64,000 bases of DNA from Streptomyces iakyrus (GTDB lineage Bacteria; Actinomycetota; Actinomycetes; Streptomycetales; Streptomycetaceae): contig NZ_JNXI01000019.1 of NCBI RefSeq assembly GCF_000717055.1, positions 151,189 through 215,188 of the forward strand, given 5' to 3'. The notes below the pieces were generated by a model that saw only the letters and a list, made by a program, of their open reading frames with translations, was not told the origin of the DNA and made no database searches. Position 1 is the first letter of the stretch; each line of letters begins with the position of its first letter. The position numbers and the translations under genes are program-made. This document shows positions 18,505 to 25,845 of the stretch, in pieces.

Positions 18505-19266
18505 ATGGGAGCCGGGCACGCGCACAAGCTGTACCGGCACGGGCACTCGCCCGTGCACGGCCTGCCGCCGCACACCAAGCTCGCCGCCGTGTTCGCCTTC
18601 GTGGTCGTCGTGGTGTCGACGCCGCGGGAGGCGATGTGGGCGTTCGGGCTGTACGCCGTGCTGCTCGGGGCCGCCGCGTGCGTCGCACGCGTGCCCGCCG
18701 GCTTCCTGCTCCGGCGGCTGCTGATCGAGGTGCCGTTCGTCGCGTTCGCGGTGCTCATGCCGTTCGTGGCGGAGGGCGAGCGGGTCGACGTCCTCGGCCT
18801 GTCCCTGAGCGTGAACGGCCTGTGGGGCGCCTGGAACGTGCTCGCCAAGGGCACGCTCGGCGTCGCGGCCTCGGTGCTGCTGGCCGCCACGACCGAGCTG
18901 CGCGAACTGCTGCTGGGCCTGCAGCGCCTCAAACTCCCGCCGTTGCTCGTGCAGATCGCGTCCTTCATGATCCGCTACGGCGACGTCATCACCGAGGAGA
19001 TGCGCCGCATGCGGATCGCCCGGGAGTCCCGCGGCTTCGAGGCGAAGGGCGTCAGGCACTGGGGCGTGCTCGCCAAGTCGGCCGGCGCGCTCTTCATCCG
19101 CTCCTACGAACGCGGCGAGCGGGTGCACCTGGCCATGGTCAGCCGCGGCTACGCCGGCTCCATGCCCGTCATCGACGAGGTGACCGCGTCCCGGGCGCAG
19201 TGGTCGTACGCCCTCGCCCTCCCCTGCGCCGCGCTGCTCGTCTGTCTGCTGGGATGGACCCTGTGA
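18505..19266 (+). CDS. cbiQ: ECF transporter T component CbiQ/NikQ
   Basis: 253 residues beginning 1 bp after the cbiM stop. It has the ECF-T fold: membrane helices AVFAFVVVVVSTP, VLLGAAACVA and LALPCAALLVCLLGWTL. The cytoplasmic coupling helices carry the Ala-Arg-Gly-like motifs that contact the ATPase (RMRIARESRGF and HLAMVSRGYAG). The N-terminal His cluster (GHAHKLYRHGHSPVHG) is typical of metal-type CbiQ. It transmits ATPase motion to CbiM. Confidence 0.92.
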   Translation: MGAGHAHKLYRHGHSPVHGLPPHTKLAAVFAFVVVVVSTPREAMWAFGLYAVLLGAAACVARVPAGFLLRRLLIEVPFVAFAVLMPFVAEGERVDVLGLSLSVNGLWGAWNVLAKGTLGVAASVLLAATTELRELLLGLQRLKLPPLLVQIASFMIRYGDVITEEMRRMRIARESRGFEAKGVRHWGVLAKSAGALFIRSYERGERVHLAMVSRGYAGSMPVIDEVTASRAQWSYALALPCAALLVCLLGWTL

Positions 19267-20021
19267 CTGCTTCCCTGGAGGTCTCCGGCCTCGCCTTCGC
19301 CTACCCCGACGGGCACCAGGCCCTCTTCGGCGTCGACTTCTCGGTCGCGCGCGGCGAGCGGGTCGCGCTGCTCGGGCCGAACGGCGCCGGCAAGACGACC
19401 CTCGTCCTGCACCTCAACGGCATCCTGACCGGCGGCGCCGGCACGGTGAGGGTCGCCGGGCTGCCCGTGGACAAGCGGAACATGGCCGAGGTCCGGCGCC
19501 GGGTCGGCATCGTCTTCCAGGACCCGGACGACCAGCTGTTCATGCCCACGGTCCGGGAGGACGTGGCGTTCGGGCCCGCTGCGGCCGGGCTGAAGGGGCC
19601 GGAGCTGGAGGAGCGTGTGCAGCGCGCGCTGGAGCGGGTCGGCATGGCGGAGTTCAAGGACCGGCCCCCGCACCACCTCTCCTTCGGCCAGCGCCGCCGG
19701 GTGGCCGTCGCGACCGTGCTGGCGATGGAGCCGGAGATCCTCGTCCTGGACGAGCCCTCCTCCAACCTCGACCCGGCCTCGCGCCGCGAACTGGCGGACA
19801 TCCTGCGCTCCCTGGACGTGACCGTGCTGATGGTCACGCACGACCTGCCCTACGCCCTGGAGCTGTGCCCGCGCTCCCTGATCCTCAGCGACGGGGTGAT
19901 CGCGGCCGACGGGCCGACCGGCGAGCTGCTCTCCGACGAGGAGCTGATGCGGGCCCACCGTCTGGAGCTGCCGTTCGGTTTCGATCCGCGTTCCGTCCCG
20001 GCGGCTCCGGCCCGTCCGTGA
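19254..20021 (+). CDS. cbiO: ECF transporter ATPase CbiO/NikO
   Basis: 255 residues from ATG 19254, overlapping cbiQ by 13 bp. GTG 19263 (GTGA overlap, GGGATGG upstream) is an equally good start. Motifs are Walker A LLGPNGAGKTTL, Q-loop VFQDPDDQLFMPTVREDV, signature LSFGQRRRVA, Walker B ILVLDEPSSNLDP and H-loop MVTHDLPYAL. The DDQLF form of the Q-loop is typical of energy-coupling-factor ATPases. Third gene of the cbiMN-Q-O operon. Confidence 0.93.
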   Translation: MDPVTASLEVSGLAFAYPDGHQALFGVDFSVARGERVALLGPNGAGKTTLVLHLNGILTGGAGTVRVAGLPVDKRNMAEVRRRVGIVFQDPDDQLFMPTVREDVAFGPAAAGLKGPELEERVQRALERVGMAEFKDRPPHHLSFGQRRRVAVATVLAMEPEILVLDEPSSNLDPASRRELADILRSLDVTVLMVTHDLPYALELCPRSLILSDGVIAADGPTGELLSDEELMRAHRLELPFGFDPRSVPAAPARP

Positions 20022-20031
20022 CAATGGCCGC

Positions 20032-20493
20032 GTGACGAACGAGGAGAGCACCGGACCACCGCTGCTGGACGACCAGCTGTGCTTCGCGCTGTACGCCGCC
20101 CAGCGCGCGGTGACGGCGGCGTACCGCCCGCTCCTCGACGAGCTGGGCCTCACCTACCCCCAGTACCTGGTGCTGCTGGTCCTCTGGGAGCGCGGCGAGA
20201 CGACGGTGAAGGAGCTGGCCGCGGCCCTGCGCCTCGACTACGGCACGGTCTCGCCGCTGCTGAAGCGGCTGGAGGCGGCCGGTCTGGTCCGGCGTGAGCG
20301 GTCGGCGCGGGACGAGCGGTCGGTGCTCGTGGCCGTGACGGGCCGCGGGGAGGAACTCCGGGAGCGGGCGGGGCGGGTGCCCGGCGCACTGGTCGCGGCG
20401 ACGGGGCTCGACGGCACGGAGGCCGGGCGGTTGCGTGCAGAGCTGTGGCGGCTGGCCGAGCGGGCTGAGTCGGCGGCGGCCCGGGCCCGCTGA
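20032..20493 (+). CDS. ohrR: OhrR-type MarR family peroxide-sensing repressor
   Basis: 153 residues. The N-terminal motif LLDDQLCFALYAAQRAV carries the redox cysteine (Cys17) that OhrR proteins use to sense organic hydroperoxides. The winged helix is visible (TVKELAAALRLDYGTVSPLLKRLEAAGLVRR, with wing SARDERSVLVAVT). The gene lies about 100 bp before ohr in the same direction, the usual partner. The GTG start is 6 nt after GACAAT without a ribosome-binding site, so it is probably leaderless. It starts 10 bp after cbiO but is functionally unrelated to it. Confidence 0.9.
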   Translation: MTNEESTGPPLLDDQLCFALYAAQRAVTAAYRPLLDELGLTYPQYLVLLVLWERGETTVKELAAALRLDYGTVSPLLKRLEAAGLVRRERSARDERSVLVAVTGRGEELRERAGRVPGALVAATGLDGTEAGRLRAELWRLAERAESAAARAR

Positions 20494-20595
20494 AGGTTAC
20501 CCGCGGTTGCCACCCCCTGGGCATGACAAGGGAGTTACCGGCCAGTACCTTGTGCACGATGTGTTTGTGCGCACTTGGTTCCGGTGGAGGACAGC
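20494..20595 (+). promoter_or_regulatory. ohr promoter region with repeated TTGTGC motifs
   Basis: TTGTGCAC (20550-20557) and TTGTGCGC (20565-20572) are direct repeats 15 bp apart, 23 bp or more upstream of the ohr start. This is where an OhrR operator is expected. They do not match the Bacillus OhrR box, so assignment is inference from position. Confidence 0.4.
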
Positions 20596-21042
20596 ATGAC
20601 GGACGGCCCCGCCGTCGACACCCGCCCGACGAAGATCATGTTCGTGGCGGAGGCCACTGCCCACGGTGGCCGCGAAGGCTATGTCACCAGCCAGGACGGA
20701 CAGCTCGACCTCAAGGTCGCCATGCCCCCGCAGCTCGGCGGCGACGGTAACGGCACCAACCCGGAACAGCTCTTCGCGGCCGGCTACAGCTCCTGCTTCC
20801 ACAACGCCCTCATCCTCGTCGGCAACCGCGAGGGCTACGACCTGACCGGCTCCACGGTCTCCGCGAAGGTCGGCATCGGCCCCAACCAGCAGCGCGGCTA
20901 CGGCCTCGCGGTCGCCCTCAGCGTCTCCCTGCCGGTCGTCGACGCCGACCTTGCGACCAGGCTGGTGGACGCGGCCCACGAGGTCTGCCCGTACTCGAAC
21001 GCGACCCGCGGGAACATCGACGTGACCATCCTGCTTGGCTAG
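20596..21042 (+). CDS. ohr: Organic hydroperoxide resistance protein (Ohr, OsmC superfamily)
   Basis: 148 residues. It reduces organic hydroperoxides to alcohols using two reactive cysteines: Cys67 in FAAGYSSCFHNAL and Cys131 in HEVCPYSNATRGN, both conserved in Ohr. The N-terminal FVAEATAHGGREGYVTSQDG is typical. The ATG follows GGAGG by 5 nt. It is expected to be derepressed when OhrR, encoded just upstream, is oxidised. Confidence 0.94.
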   Translation: MTDGPAVDTRPTKIMFVAEATAHGGREGYVTSQDGQLDLKVAMPPQLGGDGNGTNPEQLFAAGYSSCFHNALILVGNREGYDLTGSTVSAKVGIGPNQQRGYGLAVALSVSLPVVDADLATRLVDAAHEVCPYSNATRGNIDVTILLG

Positions 21043-21075
21043 AGGGGAACGGCCCGCAAGACGAGAGGTACCGAC

Positions 21076-22239
21076 GTGGACGTGAACGGCACAGTCGCCG
21101 AGGGCTTCGAGCCGGTCAGGGAAGCGTTCGTACGGAACTTCGCGACGCTCGGGGACCGGGGCGCGGCGGTCGCCGTCTACCGGGACGGGCACAAGGTCGT
21201 CGATCTGTGGGGCGGCACCAAGGACGTCGACGGCACGGCTCCCTGGGAGCGCGGCACCGCCCAGGTCGTGCGCTCGGCGACGAAGGGGGTCGCCGCCGCC
21301 GTACTCCTGCTGCTGCACCAGCGCGGACAGCTGGACCTGGACGCTCCGGTGGGGCACTACTGGCCCGAGTTCAAGGCGCGGGGCAAGGAACGGGTGCTGG
21401 TCCGGCACGTGCTGAACCACCGGGCCGGGCTGCCGGTCCTGGACCGGCCGCTCACCCCGCAGGAGGCGCTCGACCCGCTGAAGGGCCCGGAGGCCGTCGC
21501 CGCGCAGGCCCCCGTCTGGGAGCCCGGCACCGACCACGGCTACCACGCCCTCACCTACGGCTGGCTGCTCGACGAACTCGTGCGGCGCGTCACCGGGCAG
21601 GGCGCCGGACAGTGGCTCGCCTCCCAGGTCACCGGCCCGCTGGGGCTGGACCTCTGGCTGGGCCTGCCGGAGTCGGAGGCCGGCCGGGCCGGGCGGGTGG
21701 GCCGCGTCGAGGGGGCCGAGCCCACCGGAGGTCTGCGGGCCCGCCCCAAGCGCTCGGTCACCGAGGCCTACGAGGACCCGGCCTCCCTCACCCGCCGGGC
21801 GTTCGCCGCGATCTCCCCGTTCCCGGACCAGAACGACCCCGCCTACCGCGCGGCGGCCCTCCCCGCGACGAACGCCGTGGCGACGGCGGACGGACTGGCC
21901 CGCTTCTACGCGACCCTGATCGGCGACACGGCCGGCGCCACGCGCCTGTTCACCCCGGAGACGGTGGACCTGGCCCGGACCGAGGAGTCGGCGGGCCCCG
22001 ACCGGGTCCTGGTGGTCGGCACCCGCTTCGGCCTCGGCTACATGCTGCACGGCAGCGCGTCGCCGTTCCTCACGCCGGGCTCCTTCGGCCACCCAGGCCG
22101 CGGCGGCGCCCTCGGCTTCGCCGACCCGGAGACGGGGATCGCCTTCGGCTACGTCACCAACGGCTTCCGCAAGACGGTAACGGCGGACCCGCGGGCGCAG
22201 GGGCTGGTGCGGGCCGTGCGGCGCGCACTGAGCCTCTAG
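21076..22239 (+). CDS. Serine hydrolase of the beta-lactamase/EstB class C-like family
   Basis: 387 residues from GTG. The serine nucleophile motif SxxK is SATK in VVRSATKGVAAAVLLLL (about residue 69). The Tyr of the second motif is probably in HGYHALTYGWLLDEL, and a C-terminal glycine motif is SFGHPGRGGALGFADPE. These place it with family VIII esterases/penicillin-binding-like hydrolases. No signal peptide is seen, so a cytoplasmic esterase is more likely than a beta-lactamase. It ends in a 4-bp convergent overlap with the next gene. Confidence 0.85.
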   Translation: MDVNGTVAEGFEPVREAFVRNFATLGDRGAAVAVYRDGHKVVDLWGGTKDVDGTAPWERGTAQVVRSATKGVAAAVLLLLHQRGQLDLDAPVGHYWPEFKARGKERVLVRHVLNHRAGLPVLDRPLTPQEALDPLKGPEAVAAQAPVWEPGTDHGYHALTYGWLLDELVRRVTGQGAGQWLASQVTGPLGLDLWLGLPESEAGRAGRVGRVEGAEPTGGLRARPKRSVTEAYEDPASLTRRAFAAISPFPDQNDPAYRAAALPATNAVATADGLARFYATLIGDTAGATRLFTPETVDLARTEESAGPDRVLVVGTRFGLGYMLHGSASPFLTPGSFGHPGRGGALGFADPETGIAFGYVTNGFRKTVTADPRAQGLVRAVRRALSL

Positions 22240-22511
22240 ACATGGATGGGATGCGAGGTCCTGCCGGACGCCTGGTCAATCTCCTCGTGGGCTTTGGTCA
22301 GCAACTGCATGGCGAGTTCGTTGAGCGCCCTCGCGCCGGCGATCTCCTCCCCGACCCTCGGCTGATTGGCGTCGGTCCGGTGCCGGCTCGCGTGGCCGTG
22401 CGCCCGTACCTCGGTGCCGTCGGGCAGACGGACCATCGCGGCCGCCCGCGTGTGCTGGTCGTCCTCCGTGAACTCCATCTCGACGTGCCACCCCACAGTG
22501 GTGTGCATCAT
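22236..22511 (-). CDS. DUF1876 small protein
   Basis: 91 residues (HVEMEFTEDDQHTRAAAMVRL, then VRAHGHASRHRTDANQPRVGEEIAGARAL). This is the DUF1876 pattern: a small alpha-beta domain with double-stranded-RNA-binding-like fold, common in streptomycetes, function unknown. The start is the first of two adjacent ATGs, 8 nt after GGAGG. Its TAG stop overlaps the TAG stop of the convergent hydrolase gene. Confidence 0.8.
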   Translation of the reverse strand: MMHTTVGWHVEMEFTEDDQHTRAAAMVRLPDGTEVRAHGHASRHRTDANQPRVGEEIAGARALNELAMQLLTKAHEEIDQASGRTSHPIHV

Positions 22512-22583
22512 GACGATCACCTCCGGAACGCTTAGTTCCAGGGTGCTCCTCGCGCGAGCCGGACGCACCCGCCTGACGGGCCC

Positions 22584-23429
22584 CTATCCGGCGTGCAGCA
22601 TCAGCCCTATGCCGACGACCAGCAGCCCGGCCGCCGCGATCCTCGGCGCGCCGAATCTCTCCTTGAAAAACACGGCCCCGATCGCCGCTCCGACGATGAT
22701 CGACGACTCGCGCAGGGCCGCGATGGGCGCGAGCTCGGCCCTGGTCTGGGCCCACAGGACGAGGGCGTAGGCGGCGACGGACAGCGCGGCGCCGAGCAGC
22801 CCGACCGCGGCGAAGGGCCGGAGCAGGGCAACCGTGTCGCCGCGCCAGCGCCATGCCGCGTAGGCGGGGATGACAACTCCCTGCACCGCCATCAGCCAGG
22901 CGATGTAGCCGAGGGAGGACCCGGAGGCCCGTACGCCGAGACCGTCGAGGACGGTGTACACCGCTATGGTCAGCCCGGTCGCCAGGGCCGCTCCGATCGC
23001 CGCCCAGTCGGGCCGCCGCCCGCGCAGTCCCCACAGGGCGACGCCGGTCAGCCCCGCGCAGGACAGGGCGATCCCGGCGGCGGCCCACCCGTCGGGCACC
23101 TCGTGCGCGAACAGGGCGGCGAGCAGGGTCACCACCAGCGGAGCGGTACCCCGGGCGATGGGGTAGGCCTGCCCGAAGTCGCCCAGCCGGAAGGACTTCA
23201 TCAGTAGGGCGTAGTAGACGATGTGGACGGCGGCGGAGGCGAGCAGGTACGGCCACGCCCCGGCCGCCGGGAACGCCACGAAGGGTGCCAGGGCCAGCCC
23301 GATGAGGACCCCGCCGCCCGAGATCAGCGTGAAGCCGGCCAGCTTGTCGGTGATCTTGTGGGCGATGGCGTTCCAGCTGGCGTGGGTGACGGCGGCGAGC
23401 AGGACGGCGGCCGTGACCAGAGGAGTCAC
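22584..23429 (-). CDS. EamA/DMT-family membrane transporter
   Basis: 281 residues with about ten membrane helices in two EamA halves. Recognisable are LLAAVTHASWNAIAHKI in helix 1, FGQAYPIARGTAPLVV, and the helix 9 phrase LRESSIIVGAAIGAVFFKE. DMT members export metabolites or amino acids; the substrate is unknown. The GTG start overlaps the ybaK stop by 4 bp (GTGA), so the two are translationally coupled. Confidence 0.88.
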   Translation of the reverse strand: MTPLVTAAVLLAAVTHASWNAIAHKITDKLAGFTLISGGGVLIGLALAPFVAFPAAGAWPYLLASAAVHIVYYALLMKSFRLGDFGQAYPIARGTAPLVVTLLAALFAHEVPDGWAAAGIALSCAGLTGVALWGLRGRRPDWAAIGAALATGLTIAVYTVLDGLGVRASGSSLGYIAWLMAVQGVVIPAYAAWRWRGDTVALLRPFAAVGLLGAALSVAAYALVLWAQTRAELAPIAALRESSIIVGAAIGAVFFKERFGAPRIAAAGLLVVGIGLMLHAG

Positions 23430-23941
23430 GCGGTGCGCTCGCGCACGTCCACCAGGGTGCCGCCGGCGTGGGCCACGAGGTCCTCGGGGGCCATGGGGAA
23501 CACGGCGTACGGCGTCCCGGCCGCGGCCCAGACGACGTCGTGCTCCAGCAGGGACCGGTCGGCGAGCACCCGGGTCCTGGTCCGGTGCCCGAAGGGCGGG
23601 ACACCGCCGATGGCGTACCCGGTGGTCTCCCGTACGACGTCCACCTTGGCCCGCGTGACCTTGTCGGCGCCGAGTTCCTTGCGGACCAGTTCGAGGTCGA
23701 CCAGGGAGGACCCGTCCATCAGCACCAGCACGGGAACGCCGTCCGCCGCGAAGATCAACGACTTGCAGATCTGGCTCAGCTCGCACCCGATCGCGGCGGC
23801 GGCCTCGGCGGCGGTACGGGTGGCGTCCGGGAACCGGCGGACCTGTCCCACGAGATCCCCGAGTCCGAGCTCCCGCAGGGCCTCGGCGAATCGGGGGTGG
23901 GCTCCGGAGCCCTCGGCGTCGGTGGCGGCTGTCGTCGTCAT
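23426..23941 (-). CDS. YbaK/EbsC-family aminoacyl-tRNA editing protein
   Basis: 171 residues. YbaK/ProX-type proteins hydrolyse mis-acylated tRNA (e.g. Cys- or Ala-tRNAPro) in trans. Family marks are CELSQICKSLIFAADGVPVLVLMDGSS, with the conserved Lys after the Gln-Ile-Cys, and TGYAIGGVPPFGH. The ATG start is only about 25-30 bp from the hairpin end of an IS200/IS605 element, and the broken tnpB frame ends at its start codon. The native promoter may therefore have been displaced. The EamA gene follows in the same operon. Confidence 0.9.
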   Translation of the reverse strand: MTTTAATDAEGSGAHPRFAEALRELGLGDLVGQVRRFPDATRTAAEAAAAIGCELSQICKSLIFAADGVPVLVLMDGSSLVDLELVRKELGADKVTRAKVDVVRETTGYAIGGVPPFGHRTRTRVLADRSLLEHDVVWAAAGTPYAVFPMAPEDLVAHAGGTLVDVRERTA

Positions 23942-24971
23942 GCCCTGCACGCTAGCGGTACGTCTGAAGTGCTCTCCCTCGTCGAGGGAGATTCCTGCCT
24001 ACCTTTTGCGGTGGCGGGCTTGACGCCACGGGGACGCCTGACGACTGCCCTCCCGGCAGCCGGGATGAGCGCGTGGCCCATCCGGTACAGGTGCAGGACG
24101 TTCCGGGCCGCGTTCCAGTCGGCGTTGCCGGACCATCCGCAGTCGGGGTTCTTGCACACGAACGTGGCCTGGTCCTCCCGGCTGCCCGGTGTGGTGAAAC
24201 CACAGGCTGAGCAGCGCAGGGAGGTGCCGGGGGCGGGGACCTTGTGCAGGGTGCCGCCGTGACGGGCGGTCTTGTACGTCAGCATCGTCACGGTGCGGCC
24301 CCATGCCTCCTGGCTGATGGAGCGGTTCAGGCCGGACTTCTGCGCGACGTTCCTGCCGGGTTCCTCGATGGTGCCCCTGGCGGACTTGACCATGTTCTTG
24401 ATGGTGAGCTGTTCGACCACGACGGTGCCGTACCGCTTGGCAATGCTGGTGGTGGTCTTGTGCTGCCAGTCAACGGCGCGGCGCGTGGCTGTTGCGCGGA
24501 GCTGCTTGATCTGGTCGTAGGTGTGCCGCAGTCGGCGGGAGGTCTTCTCCCCGCGCCGGCGGTGCTGCTTGCGCCGGGCGGCGCGTTGTTCCAGGCCAAG
24601 CAGTTTGGCCTTCTCCCGCGGGTTCAGCCACTTGTCCCGGTCGGCCCTCCCGTCGGGGAGGCGGGGCGGGCGTTGAAGTTCGGCGCGTCGGCGCGGCCGT
24701 CCCAGCAGTTCTTCCATGCCTGGAAGTACGTCTTCAGTACCGCTTGCGCGGCCTGGGCTGGCGGGACGGCGAGCCAGTCGATCTCGCCTCGGGCCCGGCG
24801 GATCGCCGTGTCCGCTGCGGCCAGGGAACGCTTGTCCTTGGGCAGCATCGTCCACCAGTCGTGCAGCAGGTTCCACAGGGTGCGGGCCGCGTGCGCCTGC
24901 TCGTCCATGAGCCGGATCTGCGCAGGGGTCAGCGCGAGTCGGGCACGATGCCGAACTGCCGCTTCTCCCAT
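23938..24971 (-). pseudogene. tnpB: TnpB (IS605 OrfB, RuvC-like RNA-guided nuclease), frameshifted and internally deleted
   Basis: The N-terminal part runs in one frame (24971 to about 24650: LALTPAQIRLMDEQAHAARTL, AVLKTYFQAWKNCWDG). It then stops, and the rest continues in another frame from about 24650 to 23938. The junction skips several tens of residues that in intact TnpB hold the strand with the first RuvC aspartate (VGIDLG). What remains has the RuvC-II Glu (TVVVEQLTIKNMV), the zinc ribbon (CSACGFTTPG...CKNPDCGWSG) and the RuvC-III Asp (GNADWNAARNVL). With one catalytic Asp missing and the frame broken, it cannot be an active nuclease. Confidence 0.82.
23974..23990. repeat. IS end hairpin (tnpB side)
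   Basis: CTCCCTC with GAGGGAG and a 3-nt loop, perfect 7-bp stem, just after the tnpB coding end. It corresponds to the right-end recognition hairpin of IS200/IS605 elements. Confidence 0.65.
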
Positions 24972-25011
24972 GCACGCTCCGTGGTCACTCGATCACGATA
25001 CCATTTGGCTC

Positions 25012-25440
25012 ATGTCACCACGGTGGAATCCAAATCCCGATGTACGCCCGGGCCGCCACGTTGTCTACAACCTGCACGTCCACTTGGTGTTTGTCACCAA
25101 GTACCGGCGCAAGGCCATGACGGACGCCATGCTGACCAGGTGCGAGGAGATCATGCGGGAGGTCTGCCAGGACTTCGAGGCCGAGCTGAAACAGTTCAAC
25201 GGCGAAGAGGACCACGTGCACCTCCTGGTGCACTATCCCCCGAAGGTCCAGCTCTCCAGACTGGTCAACTCCCTCAAGGGCGTCTCCTCCCGCTACCTGC
25301 GCAAGGAGTACGACGCGCATGTCCGCCGGTACCTGTGGGGCGGACATTTCTGGTCCGGCTCGTACTTCGCCGGAAGCTGCGGCGGGGCACCACTGACCGT
25401 CGTACGCCAGTACATCGAGAACCAGCAGCGCCCCGTGTGA
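25012..25440 (+). CDS. tnpA: IS200/IS605 TnpA, Y1 HUH single-strand transposase
   Basis: 142 residues. The HUH motif is HVHLVFVTKYRRK for the strand and EDHVHLLVHYPP for the His-x-His pair. The catalytic tyrosine lies in VVRQYIENQQRP near the C-terminus. Length and motif order match complete Y1 transposases, and the conserved GGHFWSGSYFAGSCGG is present. It cuts and joins single-stranded DNA at hairpin-flanked ends. ATG start 40 bp from the divergent tnpB start; no clear ribosome-binding site. Confidence 0.92.
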   Translation: MSPRWNPNPDVRPGRHVVYNLHVHLVFVTKYRRKAMTDAMLTRCEEIMREVCQDFEAELKQFNGEEDHVHLLVHYPPKVQLSRLVNSLKGVSSRYLRKEYDAHVRRYLWGGHFWSGSYFAGSCGGAPLTVVRQYIENQQRPV

Positions 25441-25510
25441 CCTGGCTGCATCCAACAGCGCAGATCCGTGCCCAAAGCCGAGGCCAGAGCAGTATTGAGA
25501 TGCGCTTCAC

Positions 25511-25529
25511 CTCCCCGTGAACGGGGGAG
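25511..25529. repeat. IS end hairpin (tnpA side)
   Basis: CTCCCCGT pairs with ACGGGGGAG (one bulged G) around a GA loop, about 70 bp after the tnpA stop. It mirrors the hairpin at 23974-23990. Confidence 0.6.
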
Positions 25530-25569
25530 CACTGCGCAAGATCAAAGGTAGAGGACAAGCGAGACCGTT

Positions 25570-25755
25570 TCAGCCGGCGGCGTCCTCCGGCCGGACGTCT
25601 GCGAACTCCCACCAGGCGAGCGGCAGCCAGTCGCCGTCGACGAAACCGTCGACGGATCCGCCGGTGCCCTGGATGGCCACGCGGGTCCCGACCGGGTAGG
25701 TGGTGCCGGACAGTCCGGAGACTGCCACGAGAAGTGTGCCGATACGACGAGACAA
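25570..25755 (-). CDS. Small protein of unknown function, TTG start
   Basis: 61 residues if the TTG at 25755 is used; GAAAGGAAGTAGGG lies directly upstream as a strong ribosome-binding site. The N-terminus is basic and hydrophobic (SRRIGTLLVAVSGLSG). The rest is VGTRVAIQGTGGSVDGFVDG and WLPLAWWEFADVRPEDAAG. Codon use is normal for the genome up to the stop. The upstream DNA is AT-rich, as at promoters. I recognise no family. Confidence 0.5.
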   Translation of the reverse strand: MSRRIGTLLVAVSGLSGTTYPVGTRVAIQGTGGSVDGFVDGDWLPLAWWEFADVRPEDAAG

Positions 25756-25845
25756 AGCCCTACTTCCTTTCTTCTCTGCGTGCAAATCGTCTCATCATGC
25801 ACCAGCCTGGTATATGAGCCACGGCACAGACGGAGGTGCTTGACG

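Larger units (their letters stand above)
23950..25550. mobile_element. IS200/IS605-family insertion sequence, tnpB degenerate
   Basis: Divergent tnpA (plus) and tnpB (minus) genes, 40 bp apart at their starts, are flanked by outward hairpins: CTCCCTC-GTC-GAGGGAG at 23974-23990 and CTCCCCGT-GA-ACGGGGGAG at 25511-25529. Subterminal hairpins rather than inverted repeats are the mark of this family, which moves as single-stranded DNA. Exact ends are not resolved; TCAA at 25542-25545 is a candidate cleavage tetranucleotide. tnpA looks intact. Confidence 0.8.

Noticed and set aside
23950..25550. Active TnpB/omega-RNA system
   Set aside because: tnpB is frameshifted and lacks the first RuvC aspartate, so guide-directed cutting is not expected.
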